The notes under the pieces were generated by a model. That model was not told where the DNA came from. It did no database searches and saw nothing but the letters and a program-made list of their open reading frames with translations. The position numbers and the translations under genes were made by a program. From Virgibacillus sp. NKC19-3 (GTDB lineage Bacteria > Bacillota > Bacilli > Bacillales > Amphibacillaceae): 64,000 nucleotides of DNA. Positions 55,246 through 64,000 of the stretch are shown here, one piece after another (within the stretch, counting starts at the first letter, position 1; every line of letters begins with the position of its first letter). Where the stretch lies: the NCBI RefSeq assembly GCF_019837165.1, contig NZ_JAGYHC010000001.1, positions 496,001-560,000 on the forward strand, read 5' to 3'.

Positions 55246-57135
55246 ATGCGTAAAGTAAAAAGAGTTCACGTCGTTATAACTTCAGGAAGCTTATTGATTC
55301 TTGCATTCTTATTTCATCTTATCGATATGTCCGTTTGGAAAGACATTACGCTCATTGCAGCAACCTTTATTGCTGGATATTTCATTGCTAAAAAAGCAAT
55401 ACAAACGACTATGATGAAAGCATTCAGTATTGAATTACTTGTTACAATCGCTGTAATAGGCGCTTTATCTATCGGAGAATACGTAGAATCTGCCGCAGTT
55501 ACATTCCTGTTTTTATTTGGTGCCTATTTAGAAGCACGGACATTGGAAAAAACACGTTCTTCTTTACAAACACTAATGGGAATGGCACCAATGGAAGCAA
55601 CGGTTTTGGAGAATGGAGAACGTATCGTCAAGCCGATTCGTGACATTGACACAGGAGATCATATTTTGATTCAAACTGGAGAAAAGGTCGCCATTGATGG
55701 GAAGATCATTTCTGGCCAAGCATTTATCAATGAATCAACAATAACTGGAGAATCAATACTCGCTAATAAAAACATAGAGGATCAGGTTTTCAGTGGAACC
55801 ATGATTGACCATGGCTATGTTGAAGTAGAAGCAGAAAAAGTTGGTGATGATACCGCCTTTTCAAAAATCATTGAATTGGTGGAGGAAGCACAGGAGTCTA
55901 AAGCAAAAACACAAAAATTCCTTGACCGGTTTGCCAATGTCTATACGCCAGGAATTCTTGTATTATCCATTCTTGTTCTCATTGTTACACAGAATTTCGA
56001 ATTGTCTATAACGTTCTTAGTTATTGCATGTCCTGGAGCACTTGTGATTTCAACACCCGTTTCTCTTGTTGCTGGAATCGGTAATGGTGCAAAGAATGGT
56101 ACATTGATGAAGGGTGGGGAAATAATAGAAAACCTTGCAAAAATCGATGTACTGGTTTTTGATAAAACAGGTACGCTTACAAAAGGGGAACCGGAAATGA
56201 CAGGGGTGAAAGCTTATGATAGGGGGGAATCGGAACTTTTAACCATGACGGCAGAAGCAGAAATTATTTCAGAGCATCATTTAGGAAGAGCGATTGTTAA
56301 AGAAGCCAAAAGACGCGGATTGCCCTTACTAAACGAACCGGAAGAATTTACTCTAGATAAAGGTCATGGTTTATGTGCAACCATTGATGGGCAGTCTGTC
56401 GTAATTGGAAATCGTAAACTACTTCGTAAAAATGAAATAGAACTGCCGCTAACCGTTGAAACATATGCGATTGATGAAGAAGAAAAAGGGAATACAGCCA
56501 TTTTTGTTGGCATCAATGAAAAATTAGCTGGTGTTATTTCCATTGCTGACCAAATTCGTCAAGAGGCCACCAGCGCGATGCAACACTTGAAAGATGCAGG
56601 CATTAAACAAACGGTAATGCTTACAGGAGATAATAAGCACACAGCTGAAAAAGTAGCTACGCAGCTGGGAATTGACGATGTGTTCGCGGAAATGCTTCCG
56701 GAAGATAAGGTGAATCACGTTCAACACTTAAAAGTAGAAGGGTACAATGTTTCCATGGTAGGTGATGGGGTCAATGATGCACCAGCAATTGCAGCAGCAG
56801 ATGTGGGTATGGCCATGGGTGCAGCCGGAACAGATGCAGCAATGGAGACCGCAGATGTCGTATTAATGACAGATAAATTGGACAAAATTCCATATGCTTA
56901 CACCCTAGCGAAAGCAACGGTGCGAAATATGAAGCAAAACATTTTCATCGCGGTTGGAACGGTTGCCTTACTTCTAGCAGGAGTGTTGGTAGGTGAAATA
57001 TTCCTGGCATCAGGCATGTTTATTCATGAACTGAGCGTGTTGATGGTTATCCTTAATGCGATCCGCTTAGTCGGTTATAAGCAACGAAGACGGGTGAAAC
57101 AGAAACAAAGACGCACCAATACAGCGGTAATTTAA
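55246..57135 (+). CDS. P1B-type metal ATPase with CPG motif
   Basis: 629 residues, no N-terminal metal domain. Channel motif is CPG at 262-264 (IACPGALVISTPVS) instead of CPC, CPH or SPC. Phosphorylated Asp306 in [13 protein letters not shown] and GDGVNDAP are intact. The HP motif reads SEHHLGRAI: His345 replaces the invariant proline. ATG at 55246 (AAAGGGGGG 6 bases away) is chosen over 55240, which touches it. Sits between an HMA chaperone and an Fnr/Flp regulator. The ion is unclear (zinc, cadmium, cobalt, iron or copper). Confidence 0.87.
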   Translation: MRKVKRVHVVITSGSLLILAFLFHLIDMSVWKDITLIAATFIAGYFIAKKAIQTTMMKAFSIELLVTIAVIGALSIGEYVESAAVTFLFLFGAYLEARTLEKTRSSLQTLMGMAPMEATVLENGERIVKPIRDIDTGDHILIQTGEKVAIDGKIISGQAFINESTITGESILANKNIEDQVFSGTMIDHGYVEVEAEKVGDDTAFSKIIELVEEAQESKAKTQKFLDRFANVYTPGILVLSILVLIVTQNFELSITFLVIACPGALVISTPVSLVAGIGNGAKNGTLMKGGEIIENLAKIDVLVFDKTGTLTKGEPEMTGVKAYDRGESELLTMTAEAEIISEHHLGRAIVKEAKRRGLPLLNEPEEFTLDKGHGLCATIDGQSVVIGNRKLLRKNEIELPLTVETYAIDEEEKGNTAIFVGINEKLAGVISIADQIRQEATSAMQHLKDAGIKQTVMLTGDNKHTAEKVATQLGIDDVFAEMLPEDKVNHVQHLKVEGYNVSMVGDGVNDAPAIAAADVGMAMGAAGTDAAMETADVVLMTDKLDKIPYAYTLAKATVRNMKQNIFIAVGTVALLLAGVLVGEIFLASGMFIHELSVLMVILNAIRLVGYKQRRRVKQKQRRTNTAVI

Positions 57136-57198
57136 GCCTATTTATCCATCGTTTTCATCTGAATAAGTTATACGGATAAAAATACAGAGGGGGCGTTC

Positions 57199-57894
57199 GT
57201 GATCATGAATAGAAAAGTAAATCTTTCGCATTTATGCGTTTCTAAAGTCCCTTTTTTTAACCATCTGAATGATGATGAGATGCTTAAAATAGCGGGGAAA
57301 AGTAGACATAAGGATTTTAAAAAAGGGGAAACCATTTATCATGCAGGTGATCCACTCGAATATTTGTATATTGTTCATCAAGGGCGTGTGAAGATTTATC
57401 AGTTATTTGAATCTGGTAAGGAGCAGTTATTACGTATTTTAGAACCGGGTGAATTCATGGGTGAGTTGGCATTGTTTACAGAAAAAACACTGGACAGTTA
57501 TGCGGAGGCGATGGAAGCTAGCAATATATGCACGATCCATCGTGATGATATGCAAGATCTGATGCAGGATTATCCAACGATTGCGGTGAAAATTTTGGAG
57601 CAGTTCAGCAATCGCCTTGATAACACGGAAAAGCTTGTGGGTCAATTAAGTGCAAAAGATGTCGAAGCACGTATGGCCAGTTATCTGCTTGATCTGATTG
57701 ATAAGAGCAACACGGATGAAATTGTGCTGCCAATGCGTAAAAAGGATCTTGCCTCATACTTGGGTACGACACAGGAGACGATTAGTAGAAAATTATCAAA
57801 CCTGCAAACGAATGGATTGATTGAACAGAAAGGACATCGCAATATTAAGATTTTGAATAAAGATGCGTTATCTAATATTGCTTATGAAAGCTAG
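57199..57894 (+). CDS. Crp/Fnr-family regulator (Flp-like)
   Basis: 231 residues: cyclic-nucleotide-like fold (about 15-130) and HTH with KKDLASYLGTTQETISRKLSNL. Cysteines are few: Cys11 (SHLCVSK) and Cys at NICTIHR; there is no C-terminal CxxC tail, so it is not the B. subtilis Fnr type. Lactic-acid-bacterial Flp proteins with disulfide-type sensing are the nearest model. GTG at 57199 or ATG at 57205. Third gene of the metallochaperone-ATPase operon. Confidence 0.82.
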   Translation: MIMNRKVNLSHLCVSKVPFFNHLNDDEMLKIAGKSRHKDFKKGETIYHAGDPLEYLYIVHQGRVKIYQLFESGKEQLLRILEPGEFMGELALFTEKTLDSYAEAMEASNICTIHRDDMQDLMQDYPTIAVKILEQFSNRLDNTEKLVGQLSAKDVEARMASYLLDLIDKSNTDEIVLPMRKKDLASYLGTTQETISRKLSNLQTNGLIEQKGHRNIKILNKDALSNIAYES

Positions 57895-58034
57895 CGCATC
57901 TGTTTTTTCCTATTATTGAACACGTTATATAAGGATGGAAAAGCTGGCAGGATGCAAGGTAATTATGACAGGTATATACCAAGAGTAGTTATTTTGATTT
58001 TTACCGCTATCGTTAATCGACACATCAACCTCTT

Positions 58035-58072
58035 CAAAAAACAAGTAGCGTATAGCTAGCTTGTTTTTTGTT
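58035..58072 (+). terminator. Terminator of the ATPase-flp operon
   Basis: 11-bp perfect stem CAAAAAACAAG / CTTGTTTTTTG (58035-58045 with 58060-58070), with inner TAGC/GCTA pairing, ending in a T-run. Confidence 0.85.
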
Positions 58073-58185
58073 CATTTAAAATTAGAAAATTTTAAATTTA
58101 TATGTTTACAATAATTAGGTTGTGATATATACTTAATCTCGACTATTTCAAAAAATAGAAGAATCTGTAAACAAAGGGGTTGTTT

Positions 58186-59472
58186 ATGATGAAAGCCAAC
58201 CGTAACCGTTGGTTGATTGCTTTATCTGCAATTATGATTCATTTGTCGATTGGCTCTGTATACGCGTACAGTGTCTATCAAAATCCGTTAAATGAAAGTG
58301 TGGGATGGGAGATAAGTGCGGTCAGTCTTGCGTTTACGACAGCGATTTTCTTCCTGGGTATGTCCGCTGCCTTTTTGGGGAAATTCGTCGAGCGGAATGG
58401 TCCTAAGCGTTCAGCTATGATTTCTGCCACACTTTTTGGTATTGGTACATTAGGTGCAGGATTTGGAGTTCAGCTGGAAAGCTTACCGGTCTTTATCGCT
58501 TTTTATGGTGTAATTGGGGGAATCGGTTTGGGTATTGGATATATCTCGCCTGTTTCCACACTTGTTAAATGGTTTCCGGATCGTCGCGGGCTTGCTACTG
58601 GGATGGCCGTTATGGGGTTTGGAGCAGGTGCATTAATTACCAGCCCGGTTGCTGAATGGCTAATGGGTGTGATTAGCATTCCAACCACTTTTTATGTTCT
58701 GGGAATTAGTTACATCATTTTAATGGTATCTGGAGCCAGTTACCTTGCCCCACCGCCAGAAGGATGGAAGCCTGCAGGTATGCGTGATCGGGAAAATAAA
58801 AATAAACCAAAAGCCAAAGCTGAAGAAGGAAGGGATCTTGCTCAGCTATATGCGCGAGAATCTTTGAAAACGCTTCGATTTTATTTGCTTTGGATCATGA
58901 TGTTTATCAATATTTCAGCGGGCATTATGCTGCTTTCGGTTGCCTCCAATATGACACAAACCATTACAGGTGCAGGTTCAGCCACTGCAGCTACAGTAGT
59001 CGGTGTAATGGGTTTTTTCAATGGATTCGGGCGAATAGGCTGGGCAAGTGCTTCTGACTATATTGGACGTACCAATACCTATATGATTTTCTTTATCTTA
59101 CAGCTCGGTGCATTTATCCTGTTGCCGCTTACAACCAATGTCATTCTCTTTTCCATTCTTTTATATATTATTATGACTTGTTATGGTGGGGGATTTGCAT
59201 GTTTGCCGGCATATATTGGCGATCTATTTGGCACCAAACAACTGGGAGCTATTCATGGATATATATTAACGGCTTGGGCAATGGCCGGGATTGCTGGGCC
59301 GATGCTTATCTCTGTTACGTTTGAACGCACAAACAATTTCACGGCAGCTTTTGTCCTATTTATTTTTCTATTAGCGTTAGCATTGGTGATTTCCATTGTA
59401 ATGCGTTCTAATATTAAACGGATACAGAGACAGGAGAGATCATCACAAAATTTGGTAGCCAATCAAAAATAA
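58186..59472 (+). CDS. OFA-family MFS transporter
   Basis: About 428 residues, twelve hydrophobic segments. The oxalate/formate-antiporter-family pattern is clear: GSVYAYSVYQNPL, GKFVERNGPKR, GGIGLGIGYISPVSTLVKWFPDRRGLATG and the second-half GFFNGFGRIGWASASDYIGR. Located just before formate dehydrogenase, which suggests formate or another organic acid as substrate, but that is inferred. ATG at 58186 has AAAGGGGT about 7 bases upstream. Confidence 0.87.
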   Translation: MMKANRNRWLIALSAIMIHLSIGSVYAYSVYQNPLNESVGWEISAVSLAFTTAIFFLGMSAAFLGKFVERNGPKRSAMISATLFGIGTLGAGFGVQLESLPVFIAFYGVIGGIGLGIGYISPVSTLVKWFPDRRGLATGMAVMGFGAGALITSPVAEWLMGVISIPTTFYVLGISYIILMVSGASYLAPPPEGWKPAGMRDRENKNKPKAKAEEGRDLAQLYARESLKTLRFYLLWIMMFINISAGIMLLSVASNMTQTITGAGSATAATVVGVMGFFNGFGRIGWASASDYIGRTNTYMIFFILQLGAFILLPLTTNVILFSILLYIIMTCYGGGFACLPAYIGDLFGTKQLGAIHGYILTAWAMAGIAGPMLISVTFERTNNFTAAFVLFIFLLALALVISIVMRSNIKRIQRQERSSQNLVANQK

Positions 59473-59597
59473 AGCGTTAAAAAACACAGAATAAAGTGTT
59501 TTCATCTTTAACAATTGGGGTATTGAAGTTATAATAACAGTAAAGAATAAATAGAGTGATTACATTAAAAATTAAAAAATAGAAAGGGGTCATTTTT

Positions 59598-62558
59598 TTG
59601 CAGGCAACGAAGGAAATTACTTTGAATGGTAAGCCGGTAACTATTGAAGAAAATCAAACTGCATTAGATGTGATGACTGCCAATAATGTAGAGGTACCGA
59701 GTTTATGCTATCACCCAAGTCTTGGCGCGATTGAGACCTGTGATACATGTATTGTCAGTGTAAATGGTGAATTGGTTAGGTCATGTTCAACCAAGGTAGC
59801 TGATGGGGATGTTATTCGTACCGATGAGGAAGGAGCACACGAGGCGCAATTATACGCTCTGGACAAGGTATTGGGTAAGCATGAATTGTATTGTACCGTG
59901 TGTGATTATAATAATGGTAATTGCGAGATACATAACACCGTGAAGGAAATGAAGATCAACCATCAAGAGACCCCTTTTGAATCTAAGGATTACAAGGTGG
60001 ATCGCAATTCCTTTTACCGGTATGATCCGGATCAGTGCATTTTGTGCGGCAGGTGTGTAGAGGCCTGTCAGGATGTGCAGGTGACCGAGACCTTAACGAT
60101 TGATTGGGAGAGGGAGAAACCGCGCGTGATTTGGGATAATGACACGTCGATTGAGGATTCTTCTTGTGTCAACTGTGGTCATTGCTCAACGGTTTGTCCG
60201 TGTAATGCAATGATGGAAGTTGGGATGGAAGGTGAGGCTGGATTTTTGGCTGGAATGCTTCCGGAAACTTCCATGCGTCCACTTATTAATATCACAAAAG
60301 ATGTGGAGACCGGATATGAGCAGCTGATGACAATTTCTGACGTGGAAGCCTCCATGCGTGATAATAGGATTGAGAAAACCAAAACGGTTTGCACGTATTG
60401 TGGAGTGGGCTGCTCCTTTGATGTATGGACGAAGGACAGGCAAATATTGAAAGTAGAACCACACCAAGATGCTCCGGCGAACGGTATTTCCACTTGTGTG
60501 AAGGGGAAATTTGGTTGGGATTTTGTTAACAGTGAAGAGCGTCTGACAAAACCGTTGATTCGAGAAGAAGACGGCTTCCGCGAAGCAGAGTGGGAAGAGG
60601 CATATGGCTTAATTGAGCGGAAATTCAAAGAGCAGATAAAGAAAAAAGGTCCAGATTCCTTGGCTTTTGTTTCTTCTTCGAAATGTACAAACGAAGAATC
60701 TTATCTCATGCAAAAATTGAGTCGTTCTGTCATTGGGACAAACAATATTGATAATTGTTCCCGTTATTGTCAGTCTCCGGCAACAATGGGGTTGTGGCGG
60801 ACCGTTGGATATGGTGGAGATTCCGGATCCATCGAGGATATAGGAAATGCAGAACTCGTCATTATCACGGGATCCAACACGGCGGAATCCCATCCGGTAC
60901 TTGCAACGAGGGTCAAGCGAGCGCAGAAGTTGCATGGTCAGAAAGTAATTGTTGCTGATCTTCGCAGGCACGAAATGGCGGATCGGGCAGATCAATTTGT
61001 TCAACCGGCAGCAGGCAGTGACCTTGTTTGGATTTCCGCGGTGACAAAATACATTGTGGATCAGGGTTGGGAAGACAGGGAATTTCTGAATACACATGTC
61101 AATGGTATAGACGATTATATCAAGAGCCTTGAGCCATATACGCTGGACTATGCAGAACAAGTAACGAATCTCACGAAAAAAGAAATGATAGAGATCGCTA
61201 ATTCTATTCATGAAGCGGATACCACTTGTTTTCTGTGGGCGATGGGGATCACACAGCACGGTGGAGGAAGTGATGCTAGTACAGCAATTTCCAACTTGAT
61301 GCTGATTACAGGTAATTACATGAAGCCCGGTGCAGGTACTTACCCACTACGTGGACACAACAACGTGCAAGGTGCAAGTGACTTTGGAAGTATGCCGGAC
61401 CGATTCCCGGGCTATGAACTTGTATCAGATGATGACGTTCGTACCCGTTATGCGAAAGGGTGGAACGTTGAAATTCCAACCAACCCGGGGCTTAATAATC
61501 ATCAAATGGTGGAGGCCATCCATGAAGGCAGCCTGAATGCAATGTATGTCAAAGGTGAGGAGATGGCTGTCGTTGATTCAGATGCCAATTATGTACAACA
61601 AGCATTTGAGAAGCTGGACTTTTTTGTGATCCAGGATGTGTTTTTCTCCAAAACAGCTGAATTTGCAGATGTTGTTCTGCCTGCCAGTCCAAGTCTTGAA
61701 AAGGAGGGGACCTTTGTCAATACCGAACGTCGTTTCCAGCGTTTATATCAGGTGCTTGAACCACTAGGCGAGTCTAAACCGGATTGGCAAATCATTCAGG
61801 ACATTGCTAATCTTCTCGGAGCGGATTGGAATTACAGCCATCCAAGTGAAATTATGGATGAAGCCGCTTCCCTCAGTCCGATGTTTGCTGGTGTTAGCTA
61901 CGGACGCTTAGAGGGATATAATAGCTTGCAATGGCCAGTGGCAGCGGATGGAACGGATACACCGCTATTGTTCAAAGAGGAGTTTCCATTTCCGGACGGG
62001 AAAGCAAAACTCTATCCGGTTGATTGGACTAGACCGATCGATTTCGGAGAAGAATACGATCTCCATGTCAATAATGGGCGTCTACTTGAGCATTTTCATG
62101 AAGGAAACTTGACCTATAGATCCGAAGCAATCTCGAAAAAAACGCCGCGTGTGTTCTTAGAAGTATCTCCTGAACTAGCGGAGGAACGTGGATTAGAAGA
62201 TGGGACGGTTGTCCGGCTGATTTCTCCATATGGAAGGGTGAAAGTATCCGTCATTGTAACGGATCGGGTGAAAGGGCATGAGCTATATTTACCGATGAAT
62301 TCCCAAGGAGAAGGGGCGATTAATTATCTGACGAGCTTTCATGCTGACAAGGATACCTCGACGCCTGCTTATAAGGAAGTTCAGGTAAAAATGGAAGTAC
62401 TTGAGCCAAAAGGGGAAAGTCCATTACCGAAAATCAATCATCGCTATGGTAATCCGCAGCCACAAATCGGTGTAGAAGTTGAACGAAAATGGGCACGCAA
62501 AGATTATGTCTATCCCGGTGATGTCGTGCGAGCAAGGGGGTCAAGCAACAATGGCTAA
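59598..62558 (+). CDS. fdhA: Formate dehydrogenase-like molybdopterin oxidoreductase, large subunit
   Basis: Cytoplasmic, 986 residues. Domains in order: N-terminal 2Fe-2S ferredoxin (about 1-80; CYHPSLGAIETCDTCIVS), His-Cys cluster region (CTVCDYNNGNCEIH), two 4Fe-4S (CILCGRCVEAC, CVNCGHCSTVCPC), 4Fe-4S of the Mo domain (CTYCGVGCSFDVW) and the molybdopterin domains. The Mo-ligand cysteine is Cys391 in NCSRYCQSP; the next residue is Gln where classic formate dehydrogenases have His. Matches B. subtilis YrhE/YjgC in architecture. TTG start (AAAGGGG 9 bases upstream). Formate oxidation is inferred. Confidence 0.92.
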   Translation: MQATKEITLNGKPVTIEENQTALDVMTANNVEVPSLCYHPSLGAIETCDTCIVSVNGELVRSCSTKVADGDVIRTDEEGAHEAQLYALDKVLGKHELYCTVCDYNNGNCEIHNTVKEMKINHQETPFESKDYKVDRNSFYRYDPDQCILCGRCVEACQDVQVTETLTIDWEREKPRVIWDNDTSIEDSSCVNCGHCSTVCPCNAMMEVGMEGEAGFLAGMLPETSMRPLINITKDVETGYEQLMTISDVEASMRDNRIEKTKTVCTYCGVGCSFDVWTKDRQILKVEPHQDAPANGISTCVKGKFGWDFVNSEERLTKPLIREEDGFREAEWEEAYGLIERKFKEQIKKKGPDSLAFVSSSKCTNEESYLMQKLSRSVIGTNNIDNCSRYCQSPATMGLWRTVGYGGDSGSIEDIGNAELVIITGSNTAESHPVLATRVKRAQKLHGQKVIVADLRRHEMADRADQFVQPAAGSDLVWISAVTKYIVDQGWEDREFLNTHVNGIDDYIKSLEPYTLDYAEQVTNLTKKEMIEIANSIHEADTTCFLWAMGITQHGGGSDASTAISNLMLITGNYMKPGAGTYPLRGHNNVQGASDFGSMPDRFPGYELVSDDDVRTRYAKGWNVEIPTNPGLNNHQMVEAIHEGSLNAMYVKGEEMAVVDSDANYVQQAFEKLDFFVIQDVFFSKTAEFADVVLPASPSLEKEGTFVNTERRFQRLYQVLEPLGESKPDWQIIQDIANLLGADWNYSHPSEIMDEAASLSPMFAGVSYGRLEGYNSLQWPVAADGTDTPLLFKEEFPFPDGKAKLYPVDWTRPIDFGEEYDLHVNNGRLLEHFHEGNLTYRSEAISKKTPRVFLEVSPELAEERGLEDGTVVRLISPYGRVKVSVIVTDRVKGHELYLPMNSQGEGAINYLTSFHADKDTSTPAYKEVQVKMEVLEPKGESPLPKINHRYGNPQPQIGVEVERKWARKDYVYPGDVVRARGSSNNG

Positions 62559-63189
62559 AGCAACTAAAGTGATCCATCGTATTGAACCAACAGAAGAAGA
62601 AATACGAGAACGTGACCTGAGGCAATTAGAAGAAACATTGCTAGAAAATAAAGAAGCGGTTGCCGATGCACTGAAACTGATGAATTATTTTCGCGATAAT
62701 GAAATATTCAATATGCTCCATGCGCTTTTTGCTGAAAGGGATCAGGTGCTTGAGCAGGTCGTAACAGCTATTGACGAATCGGATGCAACCAAGTCAATGA
62801 AAAATGCCCTTCTTCTGTTAGATGTGCTTGGGAAGTTTAATGTGGAAGAACTTGAGCCACTCTTATATAAAATGAATACCGCTGTTTCCAGGGTGGCTTC
62901 CTATGAGCATTATGGGAAAGAAAGAGGCGGATACCCCGCCCTTCTTCGTTCCCTCAAAGATCCGGAAATGATTGAAGGTTTGAACGTTCTCATGGCCCTT
63001 TTAAAAGGTCTTGGCGTCAATCAAGAGGACAGAGAAAAGGCAAAATCAGAGTCTCAGAGGCAACAACACGCATGGGAAAAACGAAACACAGAGAGTGACG
63101 AGCGGCAATCCGGCCTTAGTGGCAAATGGTATGCCATCGCAGCGGGAGTTTCATTGCTGGCGGCATTGCCTTTGATTTTCAAAAGGTAA
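62551..63189 (+). CDS. DUF1641 protein, formate dehydrogenase partner
   Basis: 212 residues, overlaps fdhA by 8 bases. Helical DUF1641 core (KNALLLLDVLGKFNVEELEPLLYKMN region) as in B. subtilis YrhD/YjgD. A hydrophobic C-terminal segment (WYAIAAGVSLLAALPLIFKR) looks like a single membrane anchor or tail, which could tether the soluble dehydrogenase to the membrane. GGGGG ribosome site within the fdhA 3' end. Confidence 0.88.
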   Translation: MAKATKVIHRIEPTEEEIRERDLRQLEETLLENKEAVADALKLMNYFRDNEIFNMLHALFAERDQVLEQVVTAIDESDATKSMKNALLLLDVLGKFNVEELEPLLYKMNTAVSRVASYEHYGKERGGYPALLRSLKDPEMIEGLNVLMALLKGLGVNQEDREKAKSESQRQQHAWEKRNTESDERQSGLSGKWYAIAAGVSLLAALPLIFKR

Positions 63190-63341
63190 ACGCTGAGGAT
63201 AAGGGTTCAACTTTAGATAGGAGTGGGGCCTTTTCACAGATTGAAATAGACTCTTCGTATTAAGCTGTTTACTAAAGGGTTGGAACTGTACCAAAGGTTC
63301 GCCCCGCCGAAACCATTTGTTGTTTTTGATATAAAAGATAT

Positions 63342-63450
63342 AAACTGCGACGTAAGTGTGGAATTCTCTTTGCGAACGATGGTTGAGTGCTTGGATGCCG
63401 CTACGCTCAACCAATGCTTGTCAAAAGAAATTGTCACTACATCGCAGTTT
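63342..63450. repeat. MITE-like imperfect palindrome
   Basis: Outer arms AAACTGCGACGTAAGTG (63342-63358) and its near-inverse (about 63435-63450) and inner arms ATGGTTGAG / CTCAACCAAT pair with gaps over about 45 bases each side. It is a long hairpin without an encoded transposase, lying between the DUF1641 gene and fdhD; the rest of 63190-63517 holds nothing else I can support. Confidence 0.6.
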
Positions 63451-63517
63451 CCATCAACTGGGAAGATTAAAAAGTGACAATACTTATGAAAAGAGCTTAC
63501 CATGAAGGGTGTACAAA

Positions 63518-64000
63518 ATGAATGATGTAGAGTTAAAAGGATGGGAAATTGTCCGATTCAAAGAGGGAACCGCCTTACGTATAGATGAAGAAGTGGCAGA
63601 GGAATTTCCATTTACTGTGATAGTAAATGGCGAGGAGCTTGCAACAATGGTTTGTTCCCCGTCACACCTTCACGATTTGGTCGTCGGATTTCTTGCATCG
63701 GAGGGTATTATCCGTTTTTATAATCAAATAAGCCAGTTGCAAATGGATGAAGATCGTGGATTTGCCCATATTGAACTTACAAAACCAATGGACGTAGATC
63801 AACACGACTATTCCAAGCGATTTATCGGATCCTGCTGTGGAAAAAGTCGCCAATTTTATTTTAAAAGTGATGTAAAAACGGCCAAAACAATAACCAGTAA
63901 GTTAATGATAACTGTTGATCAATGTATTTCATTAATGCAGACGTTGCAGCGTGAGTCTGAACAATTTATTCGAACAGGCGGTGTCCATAATGCCGCGCTT
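63518..64000 (+). CDS. fdhD: Formate dehydrogenase accessory sulfurtransferase FdhD (partial, runs off the window)
   Basis: First 161 codons; the stop lies beyond position 64000. Needed to supply sulfur to the formate dehydrogenase molybdenum cofactor. Recognised from the LHDLVVGFLASEGII helix, the active-site segment SCCGKSR (about residues 108-114), and RTGGVHNAAL at the window edge. ATG at 63518 preceded by an AAGGG site. It follows fdhA and DUF1641, which supports those assignments. Confidence 0.9.
   Translation, partial: MNDVELKGWEIVRFKEGTALRIDEEVAEEFPFTVIVNGEELATMVCSPSHLHDLVVGFLASEGIIRFYNQISQLQMDEDRGFAHIELTKPMDVDQHDYSKRFIGSCCGKSRQFYFKSDVKTAKTITSKLMITVDQCISLMQTLQRESEQFIRTGGVHNAAL

Noticed and set aside
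58121-58136. Fnr box upstream of the OFA transporter (TGTGATATATACTTAA)
   Set aside because: Right half does not match and no suitably spaced -10 was found.

Overview
The window is one contiguous piece of a low-G+C Gram-positive chromosome, most like a halotolerant, spore-forming, facultatively anaerobic Bacillaceae (Virgibacillus, Oceanobacillus or Lentibacillus type). The grounds are strong AGGAGG ribosome-binding sites with frequent GTG and TTG starts, three YjcZ-family and one YppG-like small spore-associated proteins, Bacillus-type MntR, CsoR and Fnr whose sensing residues fall at or next to the B. subtilis positions, and acidic extracellular proteins. Genus is inference. No rRNA, tRNA, CRISPR array or complete insertion sequence was seen.

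Layout. 0.05-5.6 kb: beta-glucoside utilisation (PTS EIIBCA, 6-phospho-beta-glucosidase, PRD regulator). 5.8-8.6 kb: CopB-type ATPase and a YdhK lipoprotein behind a CsoR-like operator. 8.7-11.2 kb: two divergent cell-wall hydrolases. 11.3-15.9 kb: manganese ABC importer with an MntR-type operator, followed by an MntR homologue lacking two usual metal ligands. 16.0-19.4 kb: DUF3298 protein, then tandem CsoR-like promoters in front of a 31-codon ORF, OsmC and glutaredoxin-like genes, then an MFS pump. 19.5-22.6 kb: csoR-copA-copZ. 22.8-24.5 kb: small ABC exporter. 24.7-28.9 kb: Baeyer-Villiger monooxygenase, esterase and short-chain dehydrogenase with a divergent GAF-LuxR regulator. 29-37 kb: FMN reductase, rhodanese, acetyltransferase, LysR plus a paired SMR exporter, Bcr-type pump and prfC. 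37-40.7 kb: small spore-type proteins, a metalloprotease-like protein, Hsp20.

40.9-64 kb is an anaerobic-respiration island. It holds a class II Fnr promoter in front of a hemerythrin-like gene, two small unknown genes and narGHJI; then fnr, scdA, and a NarK nitrate transporter with a fused C-terminal PAS domain; a frameshifted TPR gene; a 15-copy ~52-bp tandem repeat array; an operon of metallochaperone, a P1B ATPase with CPG in place of CPC, and an Fnr/Flp regulator behind a perfect TTGAT-N4-ATCAA box; an OFA-family transporter; and formate dehydrogenase with a DUF1641 partner and the start of fdhD.

Taken together, nitrate uptake and reduction, formate oxidation, Fe-S repair and oxygen-responsive regulators sit in one block, while copper and manganese homeostasis occupy the left third. 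The least explained items are the tandem repeat array, the NarK-PAS fusion, the unknown genes at the head of the nar operon, the CPG ATPase-Flp operon and the CsoR-like operator set.
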